From Winogradskyella aurantiaca (GTDB lineage Bacteria; Bacteroidota; Bacteroidia; Flavobacteriales; Flavobacteriaceae), in assembly GCF_003362725.1 (NCBI RefSeq), contig NZ_QKTV01000001.1, positions 806,001 through 870,000 on the forward strand: a stretch of 64,000 nucleotides of DNA. Direction: 5' to 3'. A model generated the notes under the pieces. The model did not search any database. It had not been told where the DNA came from and saw only the letters and a program-made list of their open reading frames with translations. A program made the position numbers and the translations under genes. Below, piece by piece: positions 44,270 through 54,848 of this stretch (its first letter is position 1; every line of letters begins with the position of its first letter).

Positions 44270-45040
44270 TTACAAAGATTTGGTTCGTCCACCATCTACG
44301 GGCAGATTAATTCCATTCAAATAAGACGAACGTTTACTGGCTAAAAAGACTATGGCATCGGCTGTTTCTTCGGGCTGTGCAAAGCGTTTAACGGGTACAT
44401 AATTTTTCATTATTTCTTCCATTTCTGCGTCTGAGGTACCTTCTCGTTTTGCCTTTGCTTTTATAATTTGATGCAATCTTGCGGTATCCGTAAAACCTGG
44501 TAATACATTGTTGACCGTAATGCCAAACTGCCCCAATTCTCCAGCGAGCGTTTTGGCCCAATTCGCAACAGCATTTCTTATTGTGTTACTCACACCTAGG
44601 CTCGGGATTGGTTCTTTTACAGAAGTAGAGATGACATTGATTATGCGCCCATAATTTTCAGACTTCATAAACGGCAGACATGCTTTAACTAGGATCTGAT
44701 TACAAATGACATGCATATTAAAGGCATTTTGAAATTCGTCTAAATCTGCCTCGTGAATAAGACCACTTTTTGGACCTCCGGTATTATTTACAAGTATGTG
44801 AAACTTATGGTTGTTTGATAGTGCTTCAGTCAATTCTTCAGGTTTGGAAAAGTCTGCCACAATATAGCCGTGTTGCCCGGGTCCAGGTAGTTCAGATAAA
44901 ACTTGTTTAAGTACATCCTCGTTCCTGGCAATTAAGGTTACGTTAACCCCTTCATTCGCCAAGGCGATGGCTGTGGCTTTACCAATTCCTTGGGTACTGC
45001 CACCAACAAGAGCATTTGTATTAGTTAGTTGTAAATCCAT
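44270..45040 (-). CDS. SDR-fold protein lacking the catalytic Tyr/Lys, in the kynurenine operon
   Basis: 256 residues. Short-chain dehydrogenase fold with nucleotide motif VGGSTQGIGKA, NNTGGP and a conserved INVISTSV segment. The catalytic YxxxK is replaced: where it belongs, 13 residues after Ser138, the sequence is SNTIR (Ser151, Arg155). Hence normal hydride-transfer chemistry is doubtful. The nearest pattern is the divergent SDR group with SNxxR. It abuts the aldehyde dehydrogenase gene, so a role in the 2-aminomuconate branch is probable, but the step is unknown. Confidence 0.85.
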   Translation of the reverse strand: MDLQLTNTNALVGGSTQGIGKATAIALANEGVNVTLIARNEDVLKQVLSELPGPGQHGYIVADFSKPEELTEALSNNHKFHILVNNTGGPKSGLIHEADLDEFQNAFNMHVICNQILVKACLPFMKSENYGRIINVISTSVKEPIPSLGVSNTIRNAVANWAKTLAGELGQFGITVNNVLPGFTDTARLHQIIKAKAKREGTSDAEMEEIMKNYVPVKRFAQPEETADAIVFLASKRSSYLNGINLPVDGGRTKSL

Positions 45041-46480
45041 TTAATATTTCAAACATATGTTTTTAGGTTCTGTAAAAAAACGCAGCGCTTCAAATCCACC
45101 TTCACGTCCAACACCGCTGTCTTTCATTCCTCCAAAAGGTGTTCTAAGGTCTCTCATCATCCAGGTATTGACCCAAACAATACCAGCTTCTAACCGTTTG
45201 GACATGCGCAAAGTCCGTTTCAAATTATTAGTCCACAAGGTGGCCGATAAGCCATATTTAGTACTGTTCGCAAGACTTAACGCTTGCTCTTCAGAATCAA
45301 AAGGCATGATACTGACAACGGGTCCAAAAATTTCTTCCTGATTGATATTACAGTCATTAGAGGATACTTCTATAACGGTTGGCTCCATATAGTAACCACC
45401 TTCAAAATTTGGAATAGAGAGTTGGTTTCCTCCTGAGAGAATAGTGGCATTTTCATCTTTAGCCTTATCAATATATCCCAAAACCTTTTCAAGGTGTGGT
45501 TTAGATACCAAGGCACCTAAATTAGTGTTGGGATCCGATGGATCTCCAACTTTAAGGTTCTTAACTTTAGCGACAAAATCTGCTTTGAATTGCTCATATA
45601 TACTAGACTCCACTAAAATGCGGCTTCCGCATAAACAGATTTGCCCTTGGTTGGCAAAGGAGGATCTTACCGTGGTATCAAGCATGTTTTCATAATCGCA
45701 ATCCCCAAAGATGATATTGGGATTTTTACCACCAAGCTCAAGGGATAGTTTTTTAAACATCGGTGCTGCCGTACGGGCAATATGTGCTCCGGTAGAGGTT
45801 CCACCTGTGAAACTTATTGCTTTGATATCAGGATGCTCTACAATGGCCTGTCCAGCTGATGTCCCCAATCCGTGTATTATGTTCATCACTCCTTTCGGTA
45901 ATCCTGCTTCGTTACAAATATCACCAAGTAAAAAAGCTGTTACGGGTGTAACCTCACTGGGTTTAGCGATAACGCAATTGCCCGCAGCTAAGGCTGGAGC
46001 AATCTTCCAAGTAAATAAATACAGTGGTAAATTCCAGGGGGATATGCATCCAACAATCCCAATGGGTTGTCTTAAGGTATAATTAATAGCATTTTGACCA
46101 GTACTGTCATGACTCTCACTGGCGAATTGTGTAATGGCATTGGCAAAAAATCTGAAATTACTGGCTGCTCTTGGAATGTCAACTGATTTTGCCAAGGCAA
46201 CAGGCTTTCCATTATCCTTACTCTCGGCCTTGGCTAGCTTTTCTAAATTAGATTCCAGTAATTCCGAAATTTTAATCAGTATACGACTGCGTTCTTCAAG
46301 TGTGGTATTGGACCATTGATTAAATGCATTCTTGGCGCTGTTATAGGCCAATTCTACATCCGCTTTAGTCGAATTTGGAATGGATCCATAAACTTGACCA
46401 TTGGCAGGATTGTAATTGTCCAGCCACTGATCGTTTAGTGGATTTATAAACTCACCATTGATATAGTTTTGAATTTTCAA
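45041..46480 (-). CDS. Aldehyde dehydrogenase, probable 2-aminomuconic semialdehyde dehydrogenase
   Basis: 479 residues, ALDH superfamily. In this context it oxidises 2-aminomuconate-6-semialdehyde to 2-aminomuconate with NAD+, preventing cyclisation to picolinate. Motifs: SPWNLPLYLFTWKIAPALA, FTGGTSTGAHIA, LELGGKNPNIIF (Glu), NQGQICLCGSRILV (catalytic Cys) and PFGGMKDSGVGREGG. Adjoins the RidA gene (1 bp) and the SDR gene (0 bp). Substrate from context; 2-hydroxymuconic semialdehyde is a close alternative. Confidence 0.9.
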   Translation of the reverse strand: MKIQNYINGEFINPLNDQWLDNYNPANGQVYGSIPNSTKADVELAYNSAKNAFNQWSNTTLEERSRILIKISELLESNLEKLAKAESKDNGKPVALAKSVDIPRAASNFRFFANAITQFASESHDSTGQNAINYTLRQPIGIVGCISPWNLPLYLFTWKIAPALAAGNCVIAKPSEVTPVTAFLLGDICNEAGLPKGVMNIIHGLGTSAGQAIVEHPDIKAISFTGGTSTGAHIARTAAPMFKKLSLELGGKNPNIIFGDCDYENMLDTTVRSSFANQGQICLCGSRILVESSIYEQFKADFVAKVKNLKVGDPSDPNTNLGALVSKPHLEKVLGYIDKAKDENATILSGGNQLSIPNFEGGYYMEPTVIEVSSNDCNINQEEIFGPVVSIMPFDSEEQALSLANSTKYGLSATLWTNNLKRTLRMSKRLEAGIVWVNTWMMRDLRTPFGGMKDSGVGREGGFEALRFFTEPKNICLKY

Positions 46481-46481
46481 T

Positions 46482-46886
46482 TTACTGTTTTTTATAAGCC
46501 ATAACCTTTATTTCGACAACTAGGTCTGGATGCGGTAACTGATGAACCGCTACTGTGGTTCTGGCTGGTCCTGTTTCTTTATCGAAGAAATCGGCATAGG
46601 CCTTATTATAACCGGCGAAGTCATTCATATTTACTAAAAATGAGGTCACATCGACCACGTCTTTTAGGCTGGCCCCTTCTAGAGCTAAGTTTTTTTCAAT
46701 ATTCCTTAAAACTTCGCGTGTTTGTACTTCAATATTTAGACGCTTGGTTCCCATCTCATCAATAATATCTACTCCTGCAATACTGTTATCTGCACGCCTT
46801 GAACTGGTACCAGAAACAAAAATAAAATCTCCAACGCGTTTAGTATGGGGGTATGCTCCTCTAGGTGTTACTTTCTTTTCACTCAT
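46482..46886 (-). CDS. RidA-family protein, probable 2-aminomuconate deaminase
   Basis: 134 residues from the ATG at 46886; the longer frame would overlap kmo by 17 bp and has no homologous extension. RidA/YjgF fold: [33 protein letters not shown], and the C-terminal [21 protein letters not shown]. Two RidA proteins of known pathways deaminate 2-aminomuconate to 4-oxalocrotonate plus ammonia, and this gene's place between kmo and the dehydrogenase gene argues for that. The RidA Arg that binds the carboxylate appears as GPARTTV. Confidence 0.85.
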   Translation of the reverse strand: MSEKKVTPRGAYPHTKRVGDFIFVSGTSSRRADNSIAGVDIIDEMGTKRLNIEVQTREVLRNIEKNLALEGASLKDVVDVTSFLVNMNDFAGYNKAYADFFDKETGPARTTVAVHQLPHPDLVVEIKVMAYKKQ

Positions 46887-46890
46887 GGTT

Positions 46891-48303
46891 CTAATGAAGT
46901 TTTGCAATTTGATCGTCTTCCAAAATAGCTTTGGTTTCAGATTTTACTTGTTTTAATATGGCTTTTAGATCCTCCTCTGAAGATTCTGAGATGGTTGCGA
47001 TTTTATTATCTGCTAATAGATTTAATATGGCTTTGTCTTGAGCCCTGCCTTTAAGCATGGCTTCACGATAGCCAATATGCTCATTAAATGTAACCAAACT
47101 GTACTTTGAGGAGTAGTCCTTGGGGAAGTTACTTTCCAATGCCATTTCAATTTTTCGTTTTTCTTGAAATAAGGGGTTGGCCACATGGTCTTTCATTTCA
47201 TGAAAATTATCTATGGCCAGATCTGCAATAGCATCAGTATCCTTTTTTCTAATTCTTCCAAATTCAGAGAATATGGTTTCCCAGTCACCTTCATACTGCT
47301 CTAAAATGGCATCAAATTCTACAACATCTTCAAAAGAAGCATTCATTCCCTGACCATAAAAAGGAACTATGGCATGCGCTGAATCTCCCATTAACAGCGT
47401 GTTACCCTTGTAATACCAGGGCGAGCATTTAACCGTTCCAAGTGGTGCAGTTGGATTTTCGAAGAAATCGTCAACCAGGTTAGGCATCAACTCCAAAGCA
47501 TCAGCAAATTCCTCTTTAAAGAATTCAACAACAATTTCAGGTGTCGTAAGATTATTAAAATTGTACTTACCGCCGTCGTATGCCAGAAATAAGGTCACCG
47601 TAAAACTACCATCTAAATTTGGTAATGCGATAAGCATGTAATCTCCCCTTGGCCAAATATGTAGTGCATTCTTATAGGTTTTGTAACCCCCTTTGTCATC
47701 CGGTAGAATAGTGAGCTCTTTATAACCATGTGTTAGCCAATTCTGAGAAAAACTAAACAGAAACTTACGTTCTAAAAAATAGCTCTTACGCAAGGCTGAT
47801 CCAGCCCCATCTGTTGCAATAATTACATCAGCATCCTCAACAAAGAATTTTTTGGATTGGAGGTTTTCAAATTGGGCAGTTGTTTTTTCAAAATCCACCG
47901 AATGGCATTTAATATCAAAGTGTAGCTTAACGTTATCATGCTGTTCCGCCTCATCTAACAACAGGGCATTAAGACCTTCTCTGGAAACTGAGTTAATGTA
48001 TTCATGATCTCTGCCACTGTAATTGGAAAGGAATGTATTCCCATCCTTATCATGCAACATACGTCCATTCATAGGGATACATAGGGTTTTTACCTTGTCT
48101 TCCAAACCAACAAGTTTCATACCCTTGTTCCCTCGGTCCGAAAATGCTAAATTAATGGAGCGCCCGGCTGAAATTTTGGTTTTACGCATATCTGGACGCA
48201 TTTCATAAACGGTGACGTTGTAACCACGTTGACCGAGTCTTAAAGCAAGTAAACTTCCACAAAGTCCCGCTCCAATAATTAAGATATTTTGTTGTTTTTC
48301 CAT
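46891..48303 (-). CDS. kmo: Kynurenine 3-monooxygenase
   Basis: 470 residues. FAD-dependent, NADPH-using hydroxylation of kynurenine to 3-hydroxykynurenine. FAD motifs: [33 protein letters not shown] (DG motif) and [21 protein letters not shown] (GD motif). The [15 protein letters not shown] segment is typical of KMO. No C-terminal membrane anchor of the eukaryotic kind is evident. Directly follows kynU (0-bp gap). Confidence 0.94.
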   Translation of the reverse strand: MEKQQNILIIGAGLCGSLLALRLGQRGYNVTVYEMRPDMRKTKISAGRSINLAFSDRGNKGMKLVGLEDKVKTLCIPMNGRMLHDKDGNTFLSNYSGRDHEYINSVSREGLNALLLDEAEQHDNVKLHFDIKCHSVDFEKTTAQFENLQSKKFFVEDADVIIATDGAGSALRKSYFLERKFLFSFSQNWLTHGYKELTILPDDKGGYKTYKNALHIWPRGDYMLIALPNLDGSFTVTLFLAYDGGKYNFNNLTTPEIVVEFFKEEFADALELMPNLVDDFFENPTAPLGTVKCSPWYYKGNTLLMGDSAHAIVPFYGQGMNASFEDVVEFDAILEQYEGDWETIFSEFGRIRKKDTDAIADLAIDNFHEMKDHVANPLFQEKRKIEMALESNFPKDYSSKYSLVTFNEHIGYREAMLKGRAQDKAILNLLADNKIATISESSEEDLKAILKQVKSETKAILEDDQIAKLH

Positions 48304-49572
48304 TTAGTTAAGCGCTTTTTTTAGACGTTCGACCATTTGAAAGACATCTTCAAAAGAATTATAGAGAGGTACAGGTGCACAGCGTATTACGTCAGGTTCT
48401 CGCCAGTCACTGATAACCCCCATGTCCATCAATTGCTTATGTAAACTTCGATCTGCATTTTTAACCTGTATGGACAATTGACAGCCTCGTTCAGTAGGAT
48501 CTTTTGGTGTTATAATTCTTATACTGCTATTATCCAACGCTTCAATCAGGTACTGGAAATAAGCGGTAAGTTTTTTTGATTTTTCAATAAGGTTAGTCAT
48601 GCCTGCACTTTCAAACACATCTAATGAGGACCTAATGGCAGCCATGGACAAGATGGGTGGATTGCTCAACTGCCAGCCTTCTGCACCTGGCATCAAATCA
48701 AATTCATCGCGCATTTTAAATCGCGTTTGTTTGTTGTGACTCCACCAACCCGTAAAACGGTTGAGCTCTTTGTTATAAGCATGACGTTCATGAACAAATA
48801 CCCCACTTAAACTACCTGGCCCTGAATTCAAATATTTATAGGAACACCAAATAGCAAAATCTGCACCTGAGGCATGCAATTGCAAGTCTACATTTCCTGC
48901 CCCGTGGGCGCAATCAAATCCAACCATACAACCATAGTCATGACCTAGTTTGGTAATTCGTTTTAAATCAAAAAACTGCCCAGTGTAATAGTTTACACCG
49001 CCAATCATGACAAGTGCTATTTCCTCACCTTGATCACTTAAAATAGCCTCTAGATCTTCATATCTTGCTAGTTCTTCACCTTCTCTAGAATGCCATAATA
49101 AGAGTCCTTCTTTATCATCATAACCGTGGTGACGCAATTGTGATTCAACAGCATATTTGTCAGAAGGAAAAGCATCGGCCTCAATTAAAATTTTATAACG
49201 TTTAGAACTAGGTTTGTAAAATGAAGCCATCAATAAATGCAAATTAGCCGTTAAGGTGTTCATGATAACTACCTCAATGGGTTTTGCTCCAACGATTTTG
49301 GCCATGGGCTCTGTCAAAAACTCGTGGTAATGTAACCAGGGGTGTTCACCTTGAGTATGACCTTCTACTCCTAAGGAAGCCCAATCATTGAGTTCCTCTT
49401 GTATGTAATTTGAGGTGTGTTTTGGTTGCAGGCCTAAAGAATTTCCGCAGAAGTAAATACTATCACTTCCATCCTTGTGTTTTGGGATGAAAAATTGGTT
49501 TCTAAAATCCTTTAATGGATCTTTTTTATCCTGTGTTAAAGCAAATTCTAGATGGGTTTGGAAGGTGGTCAA
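48304..49572 (-). CDS. kynU: Kynureninase
   Basis: 422 residues. PLP enzyme that cleaves kynurenine or 3-hydroxykynurenine into (3-hydroxy)anthranilate and alanine. Visible: FCGNSLGLQPK, VVIMNTLTANLHLLMASFY, GFDCAHGAGN with the Asp bound to PLP, SYKYLNSGPGSLSGVFVHE with the Schiff-base Lys, and QLSNPPILSMAA. First gene of the eight-gene minus-strand operon. A TATTTTTG -7 element lies 23-30 nt upstream at 49595-49602. Tryptophan dioxygenase and formamidase genes are not in the window. Confidence 0.95.
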   Translation of the reverse strand: MTTFQTHLEFALTQDKKDPLKDFRNQFFIPKHKDGSDSIYFCGNSLGLQPKHTSNYIQEELNDWASLGVEGHTQGEHPWLHYHEFLTEPMAKIVGAKPIEVVIMNTLTANLHLLMASFYKPSSKRYKILIEADAFPSDKYAVESQLRHHGYDDKEGLLLWHSREGEELARYEDLEAILSDQGEEIALVMIGGVNYYTGQFFDLKRITKLGHDYGCMVGFDCAHGAGNVDLQLHASGADFAIWCSYKYLNSGPGSLSGVFVHERHAYNKELNRFTGWWSHNKQTRFKMRDEFDLMPGAEGWQLSNPPILSMAAIRSSLDVFESAGMTNLIEKSKKLTAYFQYLIEALDNSSIRIITPKDPTERGCQLSIQVKNADRSLHKQLMDMGVISDWREPDVIRCAPVPLYNSFEDVFQMVERLKKALN

Positions 49573-49594
49573 GCGAAATTGTTTTTAATCTCAA

Positions 49595-49602
49595 CAAAAA
49601 TA
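49595..49602 (-). promoter_or_regulatory. Promoter -7 element for the kynurenine operon
   Basis: The minus strand reads TATTTTTG, fitting TAnnTTTG, 23 nt before the kynU start. Confidence 0.45.
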
Positions 49603-49658
49603 GCAATTATCGTGAGAGACTTAGAGGGATTGAGTTTCTAATTGGCTTAAATATTAGC

Positions 49659-49666
49659 TATCTTTA
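49659..49666 (+). promoter_or_regulatory. Probable promoter -7 element for the CDGSH gene
   Basis: TATCTTTA is a near match to TAnnTTTG with TTTC 20 bp upstream (49635-49638). It is 18 nt before the ATG at 49685. Confidence 0.35.
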
Positions 49667-49684
49667 AAAGAAATTAATTTAATA

Positions 49685-50104
49685 ATGGGAAAGATCAAAG
49701 AATACACTAATGGTGAAGTTACTGTTACCTGGGAAGCTGATAAATGCATTCACTCAGCAATTTGCGTCAAGGGATTACCAAATGTTTTTAAGCCCAACGA
49801 ACGTCCCTGGATAAATATTGATGCGGCTACTACTGATGAGTTAGTAGATCGGATAAAAAAATGTCCAAGTGGGGCTCTAGGGTTTTACATGAATGGGGAG
49901 GAAGATCAAACGGCTCAATCCATGGAGACTAAAGTAGAGGTTATGGAAAACGGTCCGCTGCTAGTATATGGTACACTGAAGGTCACTCATAAAGACGGTG
50001 CGGAGGAAACAAAGAATCGAACAACTGCATTCTGTAGATGTGGTGCTTCACAAAATAAACCTTATTGCGATGGGGCCCACGTAACCGAGGGCTTTAAGGG
50101 ATAA
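49685..50104 (+). CDS. Fer4_19-CDGSH iron-sulfur fusion protein
   Basis: 139 residues, two Fe-S modules. First, a YjdI-like (Fer4_19) part with CIHSAICVKGLP and KKCPSGAL. Second, a CDGSH-type module at the C-terminus (FCRCGASQNKPYCDGAH), with the three Cys and one His ligands of a redox-active 2Fe-2S cluster. Soluble, no signal peptide. Probably electron transfer or Fe-S sensing. Separate genes or single domains are common; the fused form is also known. Stands alone next to the kynurenine operon; the divergent promoter region is shared. Confidence 0.88.
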   Translation: MGKIKEYTNGEVTVTWEADKCIHSAICVKGLPNVFKPNERPWINIDAATTDELVDRIKKCPSGALGFYMNGEEDQTAQSMETKVEVMENGPLLVYGTLKVTHKDGAEETKNRTTAFCRCGASQNKPYCDGAHVTEGFKG

Positions 50105-50130
50105 AAAAAGCGCTTTGGTAACAAAGCGCT
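50103..50130 (-). terminator. Minus-strand rho-independent terminator
   Basis: A 9-bp perfect stem (50109-50117 with 50122-50130), followed on the minus strand by a T-run (50103-50109). It lies 114 nt beyond the stop of the minus-strand lipoprotein gene; for the plus-strand gene it gives a hairpin without a T-run. Confidence 0.7.
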
Positions 50131-50243
50131 AAGTGAAAATATATGGACGCATAAATGCGGAATGTACATAATTATAGGTCGTTGAACTATTATTCAACTT
50201 ACAATTGAGGTGGTAAAATTAGGACTTTGTGTGCAGTTTAAAG

Positions 50244-50924
50244 TTACTCTAATGTTACCCTTACATCTCGAAATTTTAAATTCCATCCTTCACCATTGCG
50301 TTTATGACTTGTTGCAATTTTCAAACCATTGAAATCTTCATAGTCTTCGAAAGTGGTTGATAAAGTTGGTTTAGGATCATTTCCTCTTCTAAAAGTCCAT
50401 TCTCTAATGATGTAATTCTCATCAAAATAAATATCATAGGCATCGCCTGGAGTATACCCTCCCTGACTAGGATAGGTAATGGTAATTTGATCCATGGTAG
50501 TTCCGCTAATCGGTGCTTGTGCTGAAATGGGCTCCGAAATGTTTGCACCTTTATCCCAAACAAGCTGAAATGGTATTAATAGCCAAAACTTATCATTGAT
50601 AAAAGCTCTATCTGCCGCCATAACCGTGCTATCAATCCCTGAGGTATTATAAGTAATCAACTCATCGGGGGTCACTAATGAGACAGTTTTAGTTTGTGGC
50701 ATCCATTTCCATGATCGTCCTGATCCTTTTATGGTATCTCTGTCTACTGCGAAAGTAAATTCAATTGTGGATACCAGATCCCACTGGTCAATACCGTGCG
50801 CTTTCGCTATACGTTCAGGGATTGTTTTTACGTCTGTTGTGTCGACCGTACTCTTTTGATTTTTGTCAGACTTGCATCCAGTGAGTAAAGCAAATAGGCT
50901 AAAGAATAGAAGTAGTTGTTTCAT
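50244..50924 (-). CDS. Lipoprotein of unknown function, LolA-like beta-rich
   Basis: 226 residues. Signal peptide with lipobox (LLTGC, Cys17), then a beta-rich mature part: IPERIAKAHGIDQWDLVSTIEFTFAV, SGRSWKWMPQTKTVSL, ENYIIREWTFRRG and FEDYEDFNGLKIATSHKR. The alternation of strands and the ending resemble the LolA/LppX-like fold (outer-membrane lipoprotein-sorting relatives), which would bind a lipid or a lipoprotein; this is fold-level inference, and the family name is uncertain. Divergent from the methyltransferase gene. Confidence 0.7.
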   Translation of the reverse strand: MKQLLLFFSLFALLTGCKSDKNQKSTVDTTDVKTIPERIAKAHGIDQWDLVSTIEFTFAVDRDTIKGSGRSWKWMPQTKTVSLVTPDELITYNTSGIDSTVMAADRAFINDKFWLLIPFQLVWDKGANISEPISAQAPISGTTMDQITITYPSQGGYTPGDAYDIYFDENYIIREWTFRRGNDPKPTLSTTFEDYEDFNGLKIATSHKRNGEGWNLKFRDVRVTLE

Positions 50925-50964
50925 TTTTCAAATGATGTTTAATTTTATGCAAAATTAAGCATAC

Positions 50965-51768
50965 ATGGAAGATCACCATAATTATTTTGAGACCAACCGA
51001 AATACCTGGAATGAAAAGGTAGACGTACATGCTAAAAGCGATATGTATGCCATGGAAGCTTTTAAAGCAGGCACTAACTCTCTTAAGTCTTATGAATTAA
51101 GGGCCTTGGGGGATGATGTCAAGGGTAAATCACTGTTGCATTTGCAATGCCATTTTGGACAGGATACCTTGAGTTGGGCGAGGCTAGGAGCAAAGTGTAC
51201 AGGTATAGATTTAAGTGATCAAGGTATAAGATTAGCTAAGAGCTTAAACAATGAATTGAATTTGGATGCTGAGTTTGTATGTTGTAATGTATTGGAGACC
51301 TCCCAAACTATCAAAGAGCAGTTTGACATAGTTTTCACTAGTTATGGTGTCATTGGGTGGTTACCGGATCTTAAACCCTGGGGAAAAATGATTTTTGAAC
51401 GCCTCAAATCTGGGGGGGTGTTTTATATGGTCGAATTTCATCCCATCCTCTGGATGTTTGATTATCAAACCAACCCACCACAACTCAAATACCACTATAA
51501 TCAGGACGAAGTTATCTATGAAGAGTATCAAGGTACCTACGCGGATGAGGACTCAGTTATGATGAGTAAGGAATATGGTTGGAACCATGGACTTGGAGAC
51601 GTTATCTCTTCACTTACCGAGGCAGGACTACATATTGAATTCTTGCGCGAACATGATGAAAGCCCCTATGATGTCTTTCCTGATTTGATAAAAACTAAGG
51701 ACGGCATGTACAAAATGAAGAATCAACTATACCCAATGATCTTCGAAATAAAAGCGACTAAGCCTTAG
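50965..51768 (+). CDS. Class I SAM-dependent methyltransferase
   Basis: 267 residues, cytoplasmic. SAM-binding motif SLLHLQCHFGQDTLSWARLGAKCTG-type, with LHLQCHFGQDTLSWARLGA and GIDLSDQGIRLAK, then FDIVFTSYGVIGWLPDLKPWGK. C-terminal half VIYEEYQGTYADEDS and WNHGLGDVISSLTEAGLHIEF. Typical of a small family of bacterial methyltransferases with unknown acceptors. It overlaps msrA by 4 bp at the 3' end (convergent). Confidence 0.85.
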   Translation: MEDHHNYFETNRNTWNEKVDVHAKSDMYAMEAFKAGTNSLKSYELRALGDDVKGKSLLHLQCHFGQDTLSWARLGAKCTGIDLSDQGIRLAKSLNNELNLDAEFVCCNVLETSQTIKEQFDIVFTSYGVIGWLPDLKPWGKMIFERLKSGGVFYMVEFHPILWMFDYQTNPPQLKYHYNQDEVIYEEYQGTYADEDSVMMSKEYGWNHGLGDVISSLTEAGLHIEFLREHDESPYDVFPDLIKTKDGMYKMKNQLYPMIFEIKATKP

Positions 51769-52430
51769 TGGCTGTTCGGAGCATCTTTTAAAAGCTCAGG
51801 GAATTTAGCCTTGAATCTGTTTAACCTTGGAATGGACACCTTTCTAATGTAGGGCTGGTTGGGGTGTAAACGCTCATAATTTTGATGATAGTCTTCTGCT
51901 ACCCAAAACTTTTGAAACGGATAAACCTCGGCAGCAATTTCTGCATTTAATTCTTTGGCTAAGGCTCTTTTTTTCTCAAGAATGATCTTTTTTTGAGTCT
52001 CATTTTGATAGAAAATGATAGATCTGTATTGAGATCCTCTATCGGGCCCCTGACCATTAACCTGGGTGGGATTCTGAGATCCGAAATAAACATCTACCAG
52101 AGAAGCAAAACTTACCACTTCAGGATTGTAAATAACTTCCACAGCTTCTGCATGCCCAGTTCTACCAGTGTTACTAGCTTCATAAGTTGGGTTATTTGTG
52201 TAACCACCAGAATAGCCACTAATAACCTCCTCAACACCTTTTACACTTTCATAAATAGCTTCAACACACCAGAAACAACCACTAGCTAAGTAGGCGCGTG
52301 CCATGCCATTTTCCAGAGGGACCACTACCGGGTCCGCCTCAATAACGGCTTGCTGTTTAGCATTGACCTGGGCATTATTATGACATCCAAGAAATAGGCT
52401 GATACAAAGTGCGAGTAGAATATTTTTCAT
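51765..52430 (-). CDS. msrA: Peptide methionine-S-sulfoxide reductase, lipoprotein
   Basis: 221 residues. Reduces the S epimer of methionine sulfoxide in proteins. The catalytic Cys is in YLASGCFWCVEAIY; other motifs are GYSGGYTNNPTYE, GHAEAVEVIYNPEVVSF, PTQVNGQGPDRGSQYRS and HQNYERLHP. An N-terminal lipobox (LFLGC) indicates that this copy is exported and anchored, so it repairs envelope proteins. No MsrB domain is fused. Confidence 0.93.
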   Translation of the reverse strand: MKNILLALCISLFLGCHNNAQVNAKQQAVIEADPVVVPLENGMARAYLASGCFWCVEAIYESVKGVEEVISGYSGGYTNNPTYEASNTGRTGHAEAVEVIYNPEVVSFASLVDVYFGSQNPTQVNGQGPDRGSQYRSIIFYQNETQKKIILEKKRALAKELNAEIAAEVYPFQKFWVAEDYHQNYERLHPNQPYIRKVSIPRLNRFKAKFPELLKDAPNSH

Positions 52431-52542
52431 GATTTTGTTTTTTCTTTTTCAATAGACGGGTAAAAATACAATTCCTTAAAAGGAAGGGTTTTAAAGTTTT
52501 GCTAAAAACCTAATAATTACTGCTTAGGTACCAAACTGAAAC

Positions 52543-52574
52543 TTTGTCAGTATTGGTGTCATGGCATAGTTTTA
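52543..52574 (+). promoter_or_regulatory. Promoter of groES-groEL
   Basis: TTTG (52543-52546) and TAGTTTTA (52567-52574, near match to TAnnTTTG) with a 20-bp spacer, the Bacteroidota promoter layout. It lies about 58 nt before groES. No CIRCE inverted repeat is visible. Confidence 0.5.
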
Positions 52575-52632
52575 GAACATCGTTTCCCGATTTGTTACAA
52601 TTTTAATTAACCAAAATAAAAATTCACGAAAA

Positions 52633-52908
52633 ATGAGTGTAAACATTAAACCTTTAGCGGATAGAGTTCTAGTAGAACCTATGGAAGCTGAAACTACTAC
52701 AGCTTCAGGTATTATTATTCCTGATAATGCCAAAGAAAAACCACAAAAGGGAATTGTTGTTGCCATTGGCAATGGTAAGAAAGATGAGCCTTTAACTGTT
52801 AAAGTTGGCGATACGGTACTTTATGGAAAGTATGGTGGCACTGAGTTAAAGTTAGAGGGAAAGGACTATTTAATGATGCGCGAGAGCGATATCCTTGCAA
52901 TTGTTTAA
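52633..52908 (+). CDS. groES: Co-chaperonin GroES
   Basis: 91 residues. Heptameric lid of the GroEL folding chamber. Conserved segments: [74 protein letters not shown], with the mobile loop in between. First gene of the groESL operon, 71 bp before groEL. Confidence 0.98.
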   Translation: MSVNIKPLADRVLVEPMEAETTTASGIIIPDNAKEKPQKGIVVAIGNGKKDEPLTVKVGDTVLYGKYGGTELKLEGKDYLMMRESDILAIV

Positions 52909-52931
52909 GTCAATTACATCTCACGAATTAA

Positions 52932-54614
<1,683 letters not shown>

Positions 54615-54636
54615 GCGCAAACGTTAATTAATAAAT

Positions 54637-54670
54637 AAAAAAGCCTCTGAATTATCAGAGGCTTTTTTAT
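54637..54670 (+). terminator. Rho-independent terminator after groEL
   Basis: A 14-bp perfect stem (54637-54650 with 54655-54668), 4-nt loop and a T-run. Confidence 0.92.
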
Positions 54671-54848
54671 TTATTAATGCTTAGCGACTTAGAATAATAC
54701 CCCCGATCTTATAGGTAAATAGAACTTTACTAAGGAAAACGAGTGGAATAAGGATAGGGTGTATTCATCTACAGATATGTTTTACCCGTCGAAAATGATT
54801 CTTCATGCAGTTCCTCTTAATGTAACTTTTTGCTTAAAATATTTTCGC

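Noticed and set aside
46887-46907. RidA extension overlapping kmo
   Set aside because: Homology begins after the internal ATG at 46886 and the overlap is unnecessary.
50109-50130. Terminator for the plus-strand CDGSH gene
   Set aside because: The T-run lies on the minus-strand side only, so it is assigned to the minus-strand transcript.
52431-52632. CIRCE element upstream of groES
   Set aside because: No TTAGCACTC-N9-GAGTGCTAA repeat is present; only a Bacteroidota-type promoter is seen.
54759-54848. Upstream extension of the first sulfatase frame (30 codons)
   Set aside because: It precedes a proper signal peptide and would block export; the ATG at 54849 is preferred.
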